Shown piece after piece: positions 7,716 to 18,027 of a stretch of 64,000 bases of DNA (its first letter is position 1; each line of letters begins with the position of its first letter). The DNA comes from Salinispirillum marinum (GTDB lineage: Bacteria; Pseudomonadota; Gammaproteobacteria; Pseudomonadales; Natronospirillaceae). Both the position numbers and the translations under genes were made by a program. Location: the NCBI RefSeq assembly GCF_042651565.1, contig NZ_JBHSDF010000002.1. One strand, given 5' to 3'. The notes under the pieces were generated by a model. It made no database searches, had not been told where the DNA came from, and saw only the letters and a program-made list of their open reading frames with translations.

Positions 7716-10526
7716 ATGCGTTCCAGTTTATCCCGCCGCCTGTTACAACTGGCTCTCTTGCCCGCCTTTGTATTTGCCTTAATCATGGTCGCCTACTTTG
7801 CCCTGACCACAGTCGAGCGGGCGAATTTGAACTTTCAAGCCCAAGTTGACACCCTAACCACCAGCACACTGCCCGCGATGGAATCGGGACTGTTGTATTT
7901 TGACGAAGAGTACCTACGACGGACCAGCCAGGTACTGCTCAACGCACCCTTTGTGCGCGCCGCCAAAGTGCTGGACGCCGCCGGCAACCCCATCGTCGAG
8001 CAAGGCGCACAGTTGTCACTGCCATTGCTGTCCGGGCCACCCGGCGAGGTTCACCGGCTGATACAGGATACCTGGATCCGCGTCGAGATTCCGATTCGCG
8101 CCACCGTCTTGCGGCACCAATTGCCCGAAGGTTACCCAGATCTTCTGGGCTGGTTGGTGGTGGACTACTCCATCAATGATGTGCAACTGGAAAACTATCG
8201 CCTGATCACTCTAGGTGCTGTGGTCGCCGTGGCTGGACTGGTTCTTATCTGGTTGCTGGCCTTGCGCTTGATTCGGCCCATTGTGCAACCTTTCCACCAA
8301 ACCATAGATACCTTGCGCGCCATTAAAGACGGGCATTACAGCGAACGTGTAGCGCTGGAGACCTCGGGCGAACTGCGCCGGCTGGGCGAAGGTGTTAATG
8401 CCATGGCGGACTCCCTGCAACATGCACAACGTGATATGCAACAGAGTGTCGATCAGGCCACACAAGATTTGCATCAGACGCTTGAAGCCTTGGAGATTCA
8501 GAACATCCAGCTGGGCAACGCCCGCCGCCAAGCGCAAGAAGCCAGCGAAGCTAAAACGCAGTTTCTGGCCAACATGAGCCATGAAATTCGTACGCCTTTG
8601 AACGGTGTTCTCGGGTTTGCGCGCCTGCTGGCTAAGACGGATTTGGACACGCGTCAAAAGGATTATTTGCAGACCATTCAGCGGTCGTCGGAAAGTTTGC
8701 TGACCATCATCAATGACATTCTCGACTTCCTAAAATTGGAATCGGGCAAGCTCGAACTTGAGCAGCGCCCGATGCATCTGCGCGATGTAATTGAAGATGT
8801 CATGGATCTGCTTGGCCCGTTGGCGCAAGACAAAGACCTGGAACTGGTCACTCTGGTCTATGAAGATGTGCCGCTGCGCGCCTTTGGCGACCCATTGCGT
8901 TTGCGTCAGGTGCTCACCAATCTGGTGGGAAATGCCATCAAATTCACCACCGCCGGGCATGTGGCCGTGCGCCTTATGCTGGAGCAAGCCACAGAGCAAA
9001 CCATGCATTTGCGCTTCAGTGTGTCGGACACCGGGCCGGGCATGAGCCGCGAACAACAAAATCGCTTATTCAGTGCGTTTAGTCAGGCCGATGCGTCGAC
9101 ATCCCGGCGCTTTGGCGGTACCGGTCTGGGGTTGGTGATTTGCCAGCGCCTGATCGAACAAATGCACGGACACATCGGCGTCGAAAGTGTGCAGGGTGAA
9201 GGCTCGACGTTCTGGTTCACGCTGGACCTCGACATTGACCATCAGGCCATTGCCGCACAGCCTGCCGATACCTTGCTCGCGGGCAGCCATGTTCTCGTTT
9301 TAGAGCCTCATGAGTTATCCCGTACGGTATTGGGCCACCGTTTGGAGCAATGGGGCATGGTGGTGCATGATTTGACCGTACTCTCGGACGAACAAGCACT
9401 GAGTGCCTCCGAACAGCGCCCACGGCTGGCAATACTGACGTGCGACGCCCAACATCCGGACCGTTTGCGCCGGGCCGCGCAACAATGCCAACGGCACGGA
9501 ATCCCTATTGTTTTACTCACGCGCCACAACGAAATCCGCGCCGAGCTGAACGATATTGCCCCCCTGGTGGACGTGCACAGCGCCAAACCCATCCGATACA
9601 GTCGACTGTACGCTATTTGTACGGAGTTGCTCGGACGCGCCCTGCCCGAGCTGAACACTGAGACACCCCCGGCCAACAATCAACCGCGCATTCTGGTGGT
9701 GGACGATAACGCCACGAACCGCAAACTCCTGACCGCCTTGCTCGGCGACTACGGGATTACCCCAAGCGAAGCGGAAGACGGCGCGCAGGCGATGGCCTGT
9801 ATCAGTCAACAAAGTTTCGACTTGGTGTTTATGGACATTCAAATGCCGGTGATGGATGGCATTACCGCCACCAAAGAAATTCGTCGTCATGAGCGCCCGG
9901 ACGAACATCTGCCCGTGATTGCACTGACCGCACATGCCTTACCGGAAGAAGAGGAACGTTTACGCCATTCGGGCTTCGACGACTACATCACCAAACCGAT
10001 TGATGAAGCCCAACTACTGAACGCCGTATTTCAGTGGACAGGCGTTGAGCTGGTGCCGCTGACCGCACCGCCCACCCTTGACGCTGGACCTGCAGTCGGT
10101 TCTGCACCGTCAATGTCGGTGAGCACGGCGACAGACAAGACAGTGAGAGCAGCAAAGAGCCCTGACGAATCCGGTCCCGTGGACATTACGCTGGCCCTGC
10201 GACGAGCGGGTAATAAGCCTGATCTGGCACGGGACATGTTTCAAGGGCTGCTGGAACAGATTCAAGCCGACCGCACCGAGTTAGCACAGTTGCATGCCGA
10301 CAAAGCACGTTCTGCCTTGCTTGATCGCGTACATGCATTACACGGGTTAACGCGCTACTGCGGGGTGCCGGTGTTAGAACAAGCGGTACGCGAGCTGGAA
10401 GTTAACCTTAAGAATACGCAATGTTCCGAAGTACCGGCTGCGTTAAACCGTGTGTTGGAAGCCATGGCTGAGGTGGAATGGTGGAGCACGCACCGCGACT
10501 GGCAACCGTTCTTCGCCTCATCTTGA
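7716..10526 (+). CDS. gacS: hybrid sensor histidine kinase, GacS/BarA type
   Basis: This 936-residue tripartite kinase should sit in the inner membrane and pass phosphate to a GacA/UvrY response regulator, controlling CsrA-binding small RNAs. Visible layout: membrane segment ~8-30, periplasmic domain to ~155, second membrane segment ~158-180, HAMP domain, then HisKA with His289 in NMSHEIRTPLNG. The ATPase domain has GDPLRLRQVLTNLVGNAIKF and GGTGLGL. A degenerate receiver region comes next, then a true receiver with phospho-accepting Asp707 in VFMDIQMPVMDG, and a C-terminal HPt domain with His876 in ALHGLTRYCGVP. Its last 9 bp overlap convergent acpS. The regulator gene is not in the window. 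Confidence 0.95.
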   Translation: MRSSLSRRLLQLALLPAFVFALIMVAYFALTTVERANLNFQAQVDTLTTSTLPAMESGLLYFDEEYLRRTSQVLLNAPFVRAAKVLDAAGNPIVEQGAQLSLPLLSGPPGEVHRLIQDTWIRVEIPIRATVLRHQLPEGYPDLLGWLVVDYSINDVQLENYRLITLGAVVAVAGLVLIWLLALRLIRPIVQPFHQTIDTLRAIKDGHYSERVALETSGELRRLGEGVNAMADSLQHAQRDMQQSVDQATQDLHQTLEALEIQNIQLGNARRQAQEASEAKTQFLANMSHEIRTPLNGVLGFARLLAKTDLDTRQKDYLQTIQRSSESLLTIINDILDFLKLESGKLELEQRPMHLRDVIEDVMDLLGPLAQDKDLELVTLVYEDVPLRAFGDPLRLRQVLTNLVGNAIKFTTAGHVAVRLMLEQATEQTMHLRFSVSDTGPGMSREQQNRLFSAFSQADASTSRRFGGTGLGLVICQRLIEQMHGHIGVESVQGEGSTFWFTLDLDIDHQAIAAQPADTLLAGSHVLVLEPHELSRTVLGHRLEQWGMVVHDLTVLSDEQALSASEQRPRLAILTCDAQHPDRLRRAAQQCQRHGIPIVLLTRHNEIRAELNDIAPLVDVHSAKPIRYSRLYAICTELLGRALPELNTETPPANNQPRILVVDDNATNRKLLTALLGDYGITPSEAEDGAQAMACISQQSFDLVFMDIQMPVMDGITATKEIRRHERPDEHLPVIALTAHALPEEEERLRHSGFDDYITKPIDEAQLLNAVFQWTGVELVPLTAPPTLDAGPAVGSAPSMSVSTATDKTVRAAKSPDESGPVDITLALRRAGNKPDLARDMFQGLLEQIQADRTELAQLHADKARSALLDRVHALHGLTRYCGVPVLEQAVRELEVNLKNTQCSEVPAALNRVLEAMAEVEWWSTHRDWQPFFASS

Positions 10527-10910
10527 CAGCACAACGAAGGCTACGGCGTATTCCGCTTCATCCGACAGGGTGAGCCAGCACTGACTGCCGCCCAAGGCAG
10601 CGAGCCGTTCAGCGGCGCCATCCAAGCATTGCAACTCCGGCTTACCGAGGTCGTCGTGCCGAACCGAGAAACTGCGAAAACCAATGGCGCCACGAATGCC
10701 TGTTCCCAACGCTTTCGCCGCGGCTTCTTTGGCTGCCCAACGTTTCGCTAAAAAGCGACCCGGGTCCGCACGCTGGGCAAAGTCGGCCTGCTCGTCCGGC
10801 GTCAATATCCGTTCGACAATACGGTTGCCATGGCGCGCCAGTACCTCGTCCATGCGCTGGATTCGAATGATGTCCGTGCCAATACCTACAATCACAATGC
10901 TGCTTTCCAT
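10518..10910 (-). CDS. acpS: holo-[acyl-carrier-protein] synthase
   Basis: AcpS transfers 4'-phosphopantetheine from CoA to apo-ACP for fatty acid synthesis. The small (130-residue) protein shows the two family motifs, VGIGTDIIRI with Mg-binding Asp13 and RWAAKEAAAKAL with Glu62. Its ATG lies inside the end of recO (19-bp overlap), so the two are very likely translationally coupled. In most relatives pdxJ lies between recO and acpS; it is missing here. The 3' end overlaps the convergent hybrid kinase gene by 9 bp. Confidence 0.95.
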   Translation of the reverse strand: MESSIVIVGIGTDIIRIQRMDEVLARHGNRIVERILTPDEQADFAQRADPGRFLAKRWAAKEAAAKALGTGIRGAIGFRSFSVRHDDLGKPELQCLDGAAERLAALGGSQCWLTLSDEAEYAVAFVVLSR

Positions 10911-11614
10911 TCCGGGGTGGTGGTGTCTGCGCGTGGCGAATGGTCGCCCGTGCTCAGCGGCGACACATAGGCCCGCGAGCGCAAAGGCTTACCATCGAGT
11001 TGCACCGCTAAGGCGGCACGGAACAGGCGTTTGGCGGCCAACAATGCGCCTGGCACCTGCCACTGGTTGTGTTCTACGGCCGCTAACTGAGCGCCTGAAA
11101 ACGACCCTTCCGCCATCGGCACAAAACCGTTTCGGCCATCAAAATCATAGCGCGTATCCGACAGGATGGTGTGCCCTGCGGTATCGCGCTGAAAATCGAT
11201 ACCCACGCCCAACTGCTCCAGCAAACGACGCTCAAAAAAACGCAACAGCGGCTCGGTGGCCTCACCGGCTTCCAAACGCCGCAGCGTAGCGTAGTAGGCG
11301 CCAAACAACTCGGTAGCCGGTGCCCAGCGGGGCAACAACAACCCCAGCAATTCGTTCAGATAGAGCGCCATATAGAGGCTTGGACCACGCAGATGCAATA
11401 CCTTACCGGCCAGTTCAACCGAGCGCACGGTGGCCCAGTCGTCCTTGATCGCAAGGGTAAAATGATAAGGCTGATACAGGTGAGTGGTTGCTGTACCCCG
11501 CCATACGGCCATGGTTTGCCCGTACTCAGGCATAAAAAGTCGCAGTAGCAGGCTGTTTTCACGGTAGGGCGTGCGCTGCAAGACAAACGCATTGACCGGC
11601 GGCACGCCCAGCAT
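10892..11614 (-). CDS. recO: DNA repair protein RecO
   Basis: RecO helps load RecA onto SSB-coated single-stranded DNA in the RecFOR pathway. The 240-residue protein begins with an OB-fold segment (AFVLQRTPYRENSLLLRLF) and has the helical C-terminal domain with YLNELLGLLLP and LLRFFERRLLEQLG, which are family hallmarks. The zinc-binding cysteines seen in some RecO proteins are not present, as in E. coli. The start overlaps the era stop as TAATG, indicating coupled translation in an rnc-era-recO-acpS operon. Confidence 0.95.
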   Translation of the reverse strand: MLGVPPVNAFVLQRTPYRENSLLLRLFMPEYGQTMAVWRGTATTHLYQPYHFTLAIKDDWATVRSVELAGKVLHLRGPSLYMALYLNELLGLLLPRWAPATELFGAYYATLRRLEAGEATEPLLRFFERRLLEQLGVGIDFQRDTAGHTILSDTRYDFDGRNGFVPMAEGSFSGAQLAAVEHNQWQVPGALLAAKRLFRAALAVQLDGKPLRSRAYVSPLSTGDHSPRADTTTPEWKAAL

Positions 11615-12519
11615 TAATCCCGATACCCTAGGCTGCGCAGGGCGCGTTCATCGTCCGACCACCCGGACTTGACCTTCACCCAGAGGTTGAGCATAACTTT
11701 GGTATCGAGCAGAAGCTCCAAATCTTTCCGCGCATCCGTACCGATGCGCTTTAACTTCTCACCTTTTTCACCAATAACAATTTTCTTCTGGCCTTCTCGC
11801 TCGACCAGAATCAAGGCATGAATGTGCAGGACGTGATCTTGAAAACCAAAATCTTCTATTTCCACCGTTAATTCGTAAGGTAATTCCTCACCCAGATTAC
11901 GCATTAACTTTTCGCGTACAATTTCCGCAGCCAGAAAGCGCTCGGAACGATCGGTGATTTGATCTTCCGGAAAAAAGAAATCGTTGCTCGGCATGTTATC
12001 CAGCAGATAATGCTTCAAATCGTCTACTTTTTGACCTTTCAGCGCGGAAATCGCGAAGATCGCAGCAAATTCACGCCGTTCGCTTAAAGTTTGAATACGC
12101 GGTAACAAGCTGCTTTTGTCGTCGATCTGATCAACCTTGTTGAGCACCAAGGCCACGGGCACTTTTACGCGCTCCAAATGCTGCAATACCAGATCGTCTT
12201 CCGCCGTCCAATGGGTACGATCCACCACGAACAGCACCAGATCAACGTCTTGCAAAGCTTGCAAGGCTGAACGGTTCATATACTGGTTGATGGCTTTGGC
12301 CGCGTTTTGGTGTATCCCCGGCGTATCGACAAAGATCACCTGCGTCTCAACTTCGGTAAGAATCCCCACGATGCTGTGCCGGGTGGTTTGCGGCTTGCGT
12401 GAGGTGATGCTGATTTTCTGCCCCAACAAGTGATTCATTAAGGTGGATTTGCCCACATTGGGACGACCCACAATGGCAACGTAACCACACCGCGTTGTTG
12501 GGTTAATGTCAGTGCTCAT
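11614..12519 (-). CDS. era: GTPase Era
   Basis: Era is an essential GTPase that binds 16S rRNA near its 3' end and assists 30S subunit maturation. From ATG 12519 the protein has 301 residues, with G1 at 18-25 (GRPNVGKS), G3 in DTPG and G4 in NKVD. A C-terminal KH domain follows, containing VIGEKGEKLKRIGTDAR. This start overlaps the rnc stop as ATGA, which is why I prefer it over an upstream in-frame ATG at 12627 that would bury 36 extra residues inside rnc. Coupling with rnc and recO is expected. Confidence 0.97.
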   Translation of the reverse strand: MSTDINPTTRCGYVAIVGRPNVGKSTLMNHLLGQKISITSRKPQTTRHSIVGILTEVETQVIFVDTPGIHQNAAKAINQYMNRSALQALQDVDLVLFVVDRTHWTAEDDLVLQHLERVKVPVALVLNKVDQIDDKSSLLPRIQTLSERREFAAIFAISALKGQKVDDLKHYLLDNMPSNDFFFPEDQITDRSERFLAAEIVREKLMRNLGEELPYELTVEIEDFGFQDHVLHIHALILVEREGQKKIVIGEKGEKLKRIGTDARKDLELLLDTKVMLNLWVKVKSGWSDDERALRSLGYRD

Positions 12520-13217
12520 ACTTTTTGGCCTAAACGTTGAAGGGCATGCCGCGCCGCTGCCTGCTCCGCGCCGCGGCGGCTGCTGTCGGTTGCGGTGGTC
12601 GGCTCTGGCAACATACTTGTTGTACATTGCACCGTGAACTGTTGATTGTGCGCCTGCCCGGTAATGGCCGAAACCTCATACTGCGGCAATGGCTCATTCT
12701 GGCTTTGCAGGTATTCTTGCAGGCGGGTTTTAGGGTCCTTCAAAACCAGATCCGGGTCGAGTGCGGCCAAACGCGGCTGCCACCAAGCCATTACCCGGGC
12801 TTGCGCGGTAGGCATATCGGCGTCCAGTGAAATGGCTCCGATCAAGGCCTCTACGGTATCCGCCAAGATGGACGAACGGCGATGCCCGCCACTGCGCATC
12901 TCGCCCGTACCCAGTTGCAAAAACGGGCCAAGATCGAACTCGCGGGCTAATTCGGCCAGCGTATCGCCTTTTACCAAGGCCGCCCGAAAACGACTCAATT
13001 CGCCCTCATTCGCCTTGGGAAATTGCTGATAAAGCGCTTGCGCGATGGTGCAATTTAAAATGGCGTCGCCAATAAATTCCAAGCGTTCGTTGTTCTGCGC
13101 CCCCACGCTACGATGCGTTAAAGCCAAGGCCAACAATTCCCGGCGGACAAAACGATAATTCAAACGTTGCTGAAGGCGGGTGACATCTTGATCAGATAGG
13201 GTAGTTCCGGTGGTCAC
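12516..13217 (-). CDS. rnc: ribonuclease III
   Basis: RNase III cleaves double-stranded RNA, including rRNA precursors. The signature NERLEFIGDAILN is present, with catalytic Glu47 and Asp51 by the GTG start at 13217. A second acidic cluster ADTVEALIGAI follows, and a C-terminal dsRBD with DPKTRLQEYLQ and AEQAAARHAL. I place the start at GTG 13217, giving the usual ~233 residues, with AAGAGA upstream. An in-frame ATG at 13280 would add 21 residues with no family support. It is coupled to era by an ATGA overlap. Confidence 0.94.
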   Translation of the reverse strand: MTTGTTLSDQDVTRLQQRLNYRFVRRELLALALTHRSVGAQNNERLEFIGDAILNCTIAQALYQQFPKANEGELSRFRAALVKGDTLAELAREFDLGPFLQLGTGEMRSGGHRRSSILADTVEALIGAISLDADMPTAQARVMAWWQPRLAALDPDLVLKDPKTRLQEYLQSQNEPLPQYEVSAITGQAHNQQFTVQCTTSMLPEPTTATDSSRRGAEQAAARHALQRLGQKV

Positions 13218-13329
13218 TGCACAGTCTCTTAAAGGTATTGCGACATCGAACACAACGGTAAAGCCATACCGATATGCCATTTAACGCCGTCAAGGCGGCC
13301 CATAGCCATGTATGGGCCTAGGCTTGTAA

Positions 13330-14382
13330 TCAGTGTAGCAAGCCAGCCCGACTGAATGAGGGTAAGGATAGCAGAGATGGCCAGTACATCCAGCGCAGTA
13401 CCGCTTTGCCCTGAATTTCCCGCCGCTCTACGAACGGACTGGTGCCATACTGTTGCTGCCAAAAGCGCGAATCCAACGAGTCATCGCGGTTGTCACCCAC
13501 CATAAAGTAATGCCCTTCCGGCACGATCACATCCAAGGGCAACAGATTGGGCACACTCATGTTGGTGATTTGATAGACCTCATAGGTTTGCCCGTTCAGG
13601 GTTTCTTCAAAGCGCGCAATACGACGGCCATTTTCCACATAAGTATCAATCAGGGTGCGCGGAATGGGTTCCCCATTAATTCGCAATTCCTTCGTTCGAT
13701 AATCGTACTGCACCCGATCGCCACCTGTGGCGATCACCCGCTTGATGTAATTTTGATAGGTTTGGTGTGGCGGCGTAAACACAATGATGTCACCGGCTTC
13801 GGGTGCCCCAAAATCCGTGAGTTGTGTCTTCAGGATCGGCAAGCGAAAACCGTAAGAAAATTTGTTCACGATCAGGAAGTCGCCCACCACCAGGTTCGGT
13901 CGCATTGAGCCGGAAGGAATTTGGTACGGTTCAAACAGGAACGAACGCAACACCACCACCAACGCCAACACAGGAAAGAAGCTTTTCGCGTACTCCACCA
14001 TACTGTTATCGGTCAGTGCCTTCTCTTGCACGCTCTCATCGTGCGCTGCTTCAGCAATTTGCAGGCGGATAGGTCGGAGCAAAAAGCGATCAGCCAAGGC
14101 CACCAGACCGGCAAACAAGGTGCCGAGAATCAGTAACAGCGCCAGATCTTTGTTTTCCCGAATGGCGGTATAAATTAACAAGACAATCAGCGGCGCACCA
14201 ACGGTATAGAGCAACTTGCGCCCGGCCGAATACGTCAGCAGCGGTGTAATCTGTTCCACCTTGGCATCACCCTGATTAAGCCCCTCGGCCGCTGCTTTTA
14301 AACGCCGACGATCCAGCCAAAAGGTATCCACCAACCACACAACCACCAACAGGGCCAGCGCCCAGGCTATCCATCCAAACAC
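13330..14382 (-). CDS. lepB: signal peptidase I
   Basis: LepB cleaves signal peptides from exported proteins at the outer face of the inner membrane. The protein (350 residues) has hydrophobic segments at about 4-20, 60-75, 80-97 and 135-150. The catalytic serine is Ser159 in QIPSGSMRPNL and the general base is Lys214 in NYIKRVIATGGD. The box GDNRDDSLDSR is also present. It starts with GTG at 14382, with GAGGG in good position. It is longer than the E. coli enzyme because of the extra N-terminal membrane region. It follows lepA by 14 bp, forming the usual lepA-lepB-rnc-era set. Confidence 0.96.
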   Translation of the reverse strand: MFGWIAWALALLVVVWLVDTFWLDRRRLKAAAEGLNQGDAKVEQITPLLTYSAGRKLLYTVGAPLIVLLIYTAIRENKDLALLLILGTLFAGLVALADRFLLRPIRLQIAEAAHDESVQEKALTDNSMVEYAKSFFPVLALVVVLRSFLFEPYQIPSGSMRPNLVVGDFLIVNKFSYGFRLPILKTQLTDFGAPEAGDIIVFTPPHQTYQNYIKRVIATGGDRVQYDYRTKELRINGEPIPRTLIDTYVENGRRIARFEETLNGQTYEVYQITNMSVPNLLPLDVIVPEGHYFMVGDNRDDSLDSRFWQQQYGTSPFVERREIQGKAVLRWMYWPSLLSLPSFSRAGLLH

Positions 14383-14396
14383 AAGAAACCCTCACA

Positions 14397-16196
<1,800 letters not shown>

Positions 16197-16296
16197 CGAT
16201 GGTTTACCTTATAGCGGCACGCGGCAACGCTGCGTGCACATTGTCCGAAAAATGGACGGCGATTCTACTCAATTGCCGATCAAAAGGCTATGTAGA

Positions 16297-16324
16297 TACT
16301 GAGCAGAGCATGCTCTGCTCAGTA
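16297..16324. other. perfect 28-nt palindrome
   Basis: The two halves TACTGAGCAGAGCA and TGCTCTGCTCAGTA are exact reverse complements with no spacer. It lies 12 bp after the mucD-type protease stop and about 100 bp before the lepA start, both on the minus strand. There is no T-tract, so it is not a canonical terminator. It may be a protein-binding site or a cruciform. Confidence 0.75.
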
Positions 16325-16336
16325 GATTGACAAAAA

Positions 16337-17767
16337 TTATAGGGCCACCGAGACAAAGCGCACCGCATTATCACGAATGATACGCAAGGCCACACGTCGA
16401 CCTTCAGGTAAATTTGCTACCACACGGTCAAACTCTTCTTTCGTGCGCACAAACTGGCCATGCAACATGGTGATCACATCACCACTGACCAAGCCAGCGT
16501 CTTGCGCCGGGCCAGCAAACACTTCATCGATCATCACCCCGCGCTCTTGCAACACTCGACTTTCGGCAGGCGTGAGGTCTCGGGCCCGAATCATCAAGGG
16601 ATTATCCACATCAGGCATGGCCTGTGGCTGCGCTTGGGCGATGACCGACTGCTCATTTTCGGGCAGTGCACCAATTTCCAACGGCAATGTAATGCGCTCC
16701 CCGTTACGCACAACGCTCAAATCCACCACCGTTCCAGGGCGCGTCGCACCCACCAGCGGTGCCAGATCAGAAAACTGTTGAATGTCACGATCACCAAAAC
16801 GCAGGATCAAATCTCCCGGACGCAATCCGGCGTCTTGCGCGGGCGTGCCACTGTACACATGCTGCACCAAGGCACCGATGGGTCGATCTAAACCAAAGGA
16901 CTCCGCTAAGTCGGGGTCGTTGTTGTAATTGCTGTCCATGGCAATACCCAGCCAACCGCGCGCCACGCGACCATTGGTTTGCAACTGGTCGATGATGTCC
17001 ATCGCCATGTTGGACGGGATGGCAAATGACAAGCCCATGAACCCACCGGAGCGGGTATAAATTTGCGAATTGATACCGACCACTTCGCCCTGTGTATTGA
17101 ACAGCGGCCCACCTGAGTTACCGGGGTTGATCGCCACATCGGTTTGAATAAAGGGCACGTAACGCTCACCCAGGCTCCGGCCTTTCGCACTGACGATGCC
17201 CGCAGTTACCGAATAGTCCATGCCAAAAGGTGCGCCAATGGCAAGCACCCAAGCCCCAACGCGCAAGTCATCCGAATCGCCAAAGCGTAAAAACGGCAAA
17301 TTCGTGGCCTCGACTTTCAGCAAGGCCAAGTCACTTTGCTCATCGGTGCCCACTAACTCGGCGTCGTACACGCGCTGGTCATTCAAGCGTACACGAATGT
17401 TATTCGCACCGGCGATCACATGATGGTTCGTCACCACAAAGCCATCGGCTGAAATGATAAAACCGGAACCTTGTGAGCGGCTGGGCTGAGCCTGCGGTGG
17501 GCGCTGCCCATTAGGGGGTTGATCACCGAAGAAATAACGGAACATTTCTGGCATTTGCTCTTGCCATTGCTCGAACTGTTCCATCTGCTGTTGCTGCCGC
17601 TGACTCGGCTCACCTTGGGCTTCAATGCGCACCACCGAAGGCGAATAATCTTCAGCTAAGGTAGCGAAATCCGGCAAGGTAACAGTCTGCGCCATGGCGT
17701 GCTGCCACACCGACAACGTGAAAACGGTGACCAGAATCCATGACCGACGTAGCGTAGGCTTTAACAT
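16337..17767 (-). CDS. mucD: periplasmic serine protease, MucD/DegP (HtrA) family
   Basis: This HtrA-type protease and chaperone handles misfolded proteins in the periplasm; in Pseudomonas MucD also restrains the AlgU envelope stress response. A Sec signal peptide is visible (hydrophobic ILVTVFTLSVW, cleavage near AMAQ). The catalytic triad reads His116 (TNHHV), Asp146 (SDLALLK) and Ser218 (GNSGGPL). Two PDZ domains follow, with GWLGI before the first. ATG 17767 is chosen because AGGAG lies just upstream; an earlier in-frame start at 17794 lacks this. No algU-mucABC genes are adjacent, so the name rests on similarity. DegQ-like is an equal reading. Confidence 0.92.
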   Translation of the reverse strand: MLKPTLRRSWILVTVFTLSVWQHAMAQTVTLPDFATLAEDYSPSVVRIEAQGEPSQRQQQQMEQFEQWQEQMPEMFRYFFGDQPPNGQRPPQAQPSRSQGSGFIISADGFVVTNHHVIAGANNIRVRLNDQRVYDAELVGTDEQSDLALLKVEATNLPFLRFGDSDDLRVGAWVLAIGAPFGMDYSVTAGIVSAKGRSLGERYVPFIQTDVAINPGNSGGPLFNTQGEVVGINSQIYTRSGGFMGLSFAIPSNMAMDIIDQLQTNGRVARGWLGIAMDSNYNNDPDLAESFGLDRPIGALVQHVYSGTPAQDAGLRPGDLILRFGDRDIQQFSDLAPLVGATRPGTVVDLSVVRNGERITLPLEIGALPENEQSVIAQAQPQAMPDVDNPLMIRARDLTPAESRVLQERGVMIDEVFAGPAQDAGLVSGDVITMLHGQFVRTKEEFDRVVANLPEGRRVALRIIRDNAVRFVSVAL

Positions 17768-17921
17768 ATTCAACTCCTGAAACGTAACAACCAATAAGGG
17801 AAGCGCTGAAGGTTTTCTTTAATATGTTGTCTTGTACGCTACGCTCAAGGTAAGGCCACGCCGTTTTACATTTCGTTTACCGCTCAAGCCTGCCGGCCCC
17901 ACCCGACATTAAGATTCACCG

Positions 17922-18005
17922 GCCCTTGGGCCAATAGGTGCATGCTTACGGCGCTCCACGGCAGGCCGGGAGTCGCGCCTTTAAGCACACACCGATGCCC
18001 AGGGC
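17922..18005 (-). repeat. dispersed hairpin element, copy B
   Basis: Read on the minus strand, this copy shares the 32-nt GC-rich tip of copy A without a change. Its outer arms differ in sequence (GGTGTGTGCTTA with TAAGCATGCACC; TGGGC with GCCCA). A 3 by 4 internal loop (ATC/TATT) sits where copy A has GTA/GAAA. The pairing can be extended outwards by GCCCT/AGGGC. It lies between the nadE stop and the mucD-type gene start. Confidence 0.82.
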
Positions 18006-18027
18006 GGCAAAACGATAGGGTGCATTT

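Noticed and set aside
12520..12627. N-terminal extension of Era from an upstream ATG
   Set aside because: The added 36 residues overlap rnc, are not conserved in Era, and the ATGA overlap at 12516-12519 gives a normal start.
17881..18027. Hairpin copy B considered as a rho-independent terminator of nadE
   Set aside because: No T-tract follows the stem, and the same element occurs at places where no terminator is expected, such as between divergent cysM and gacS.
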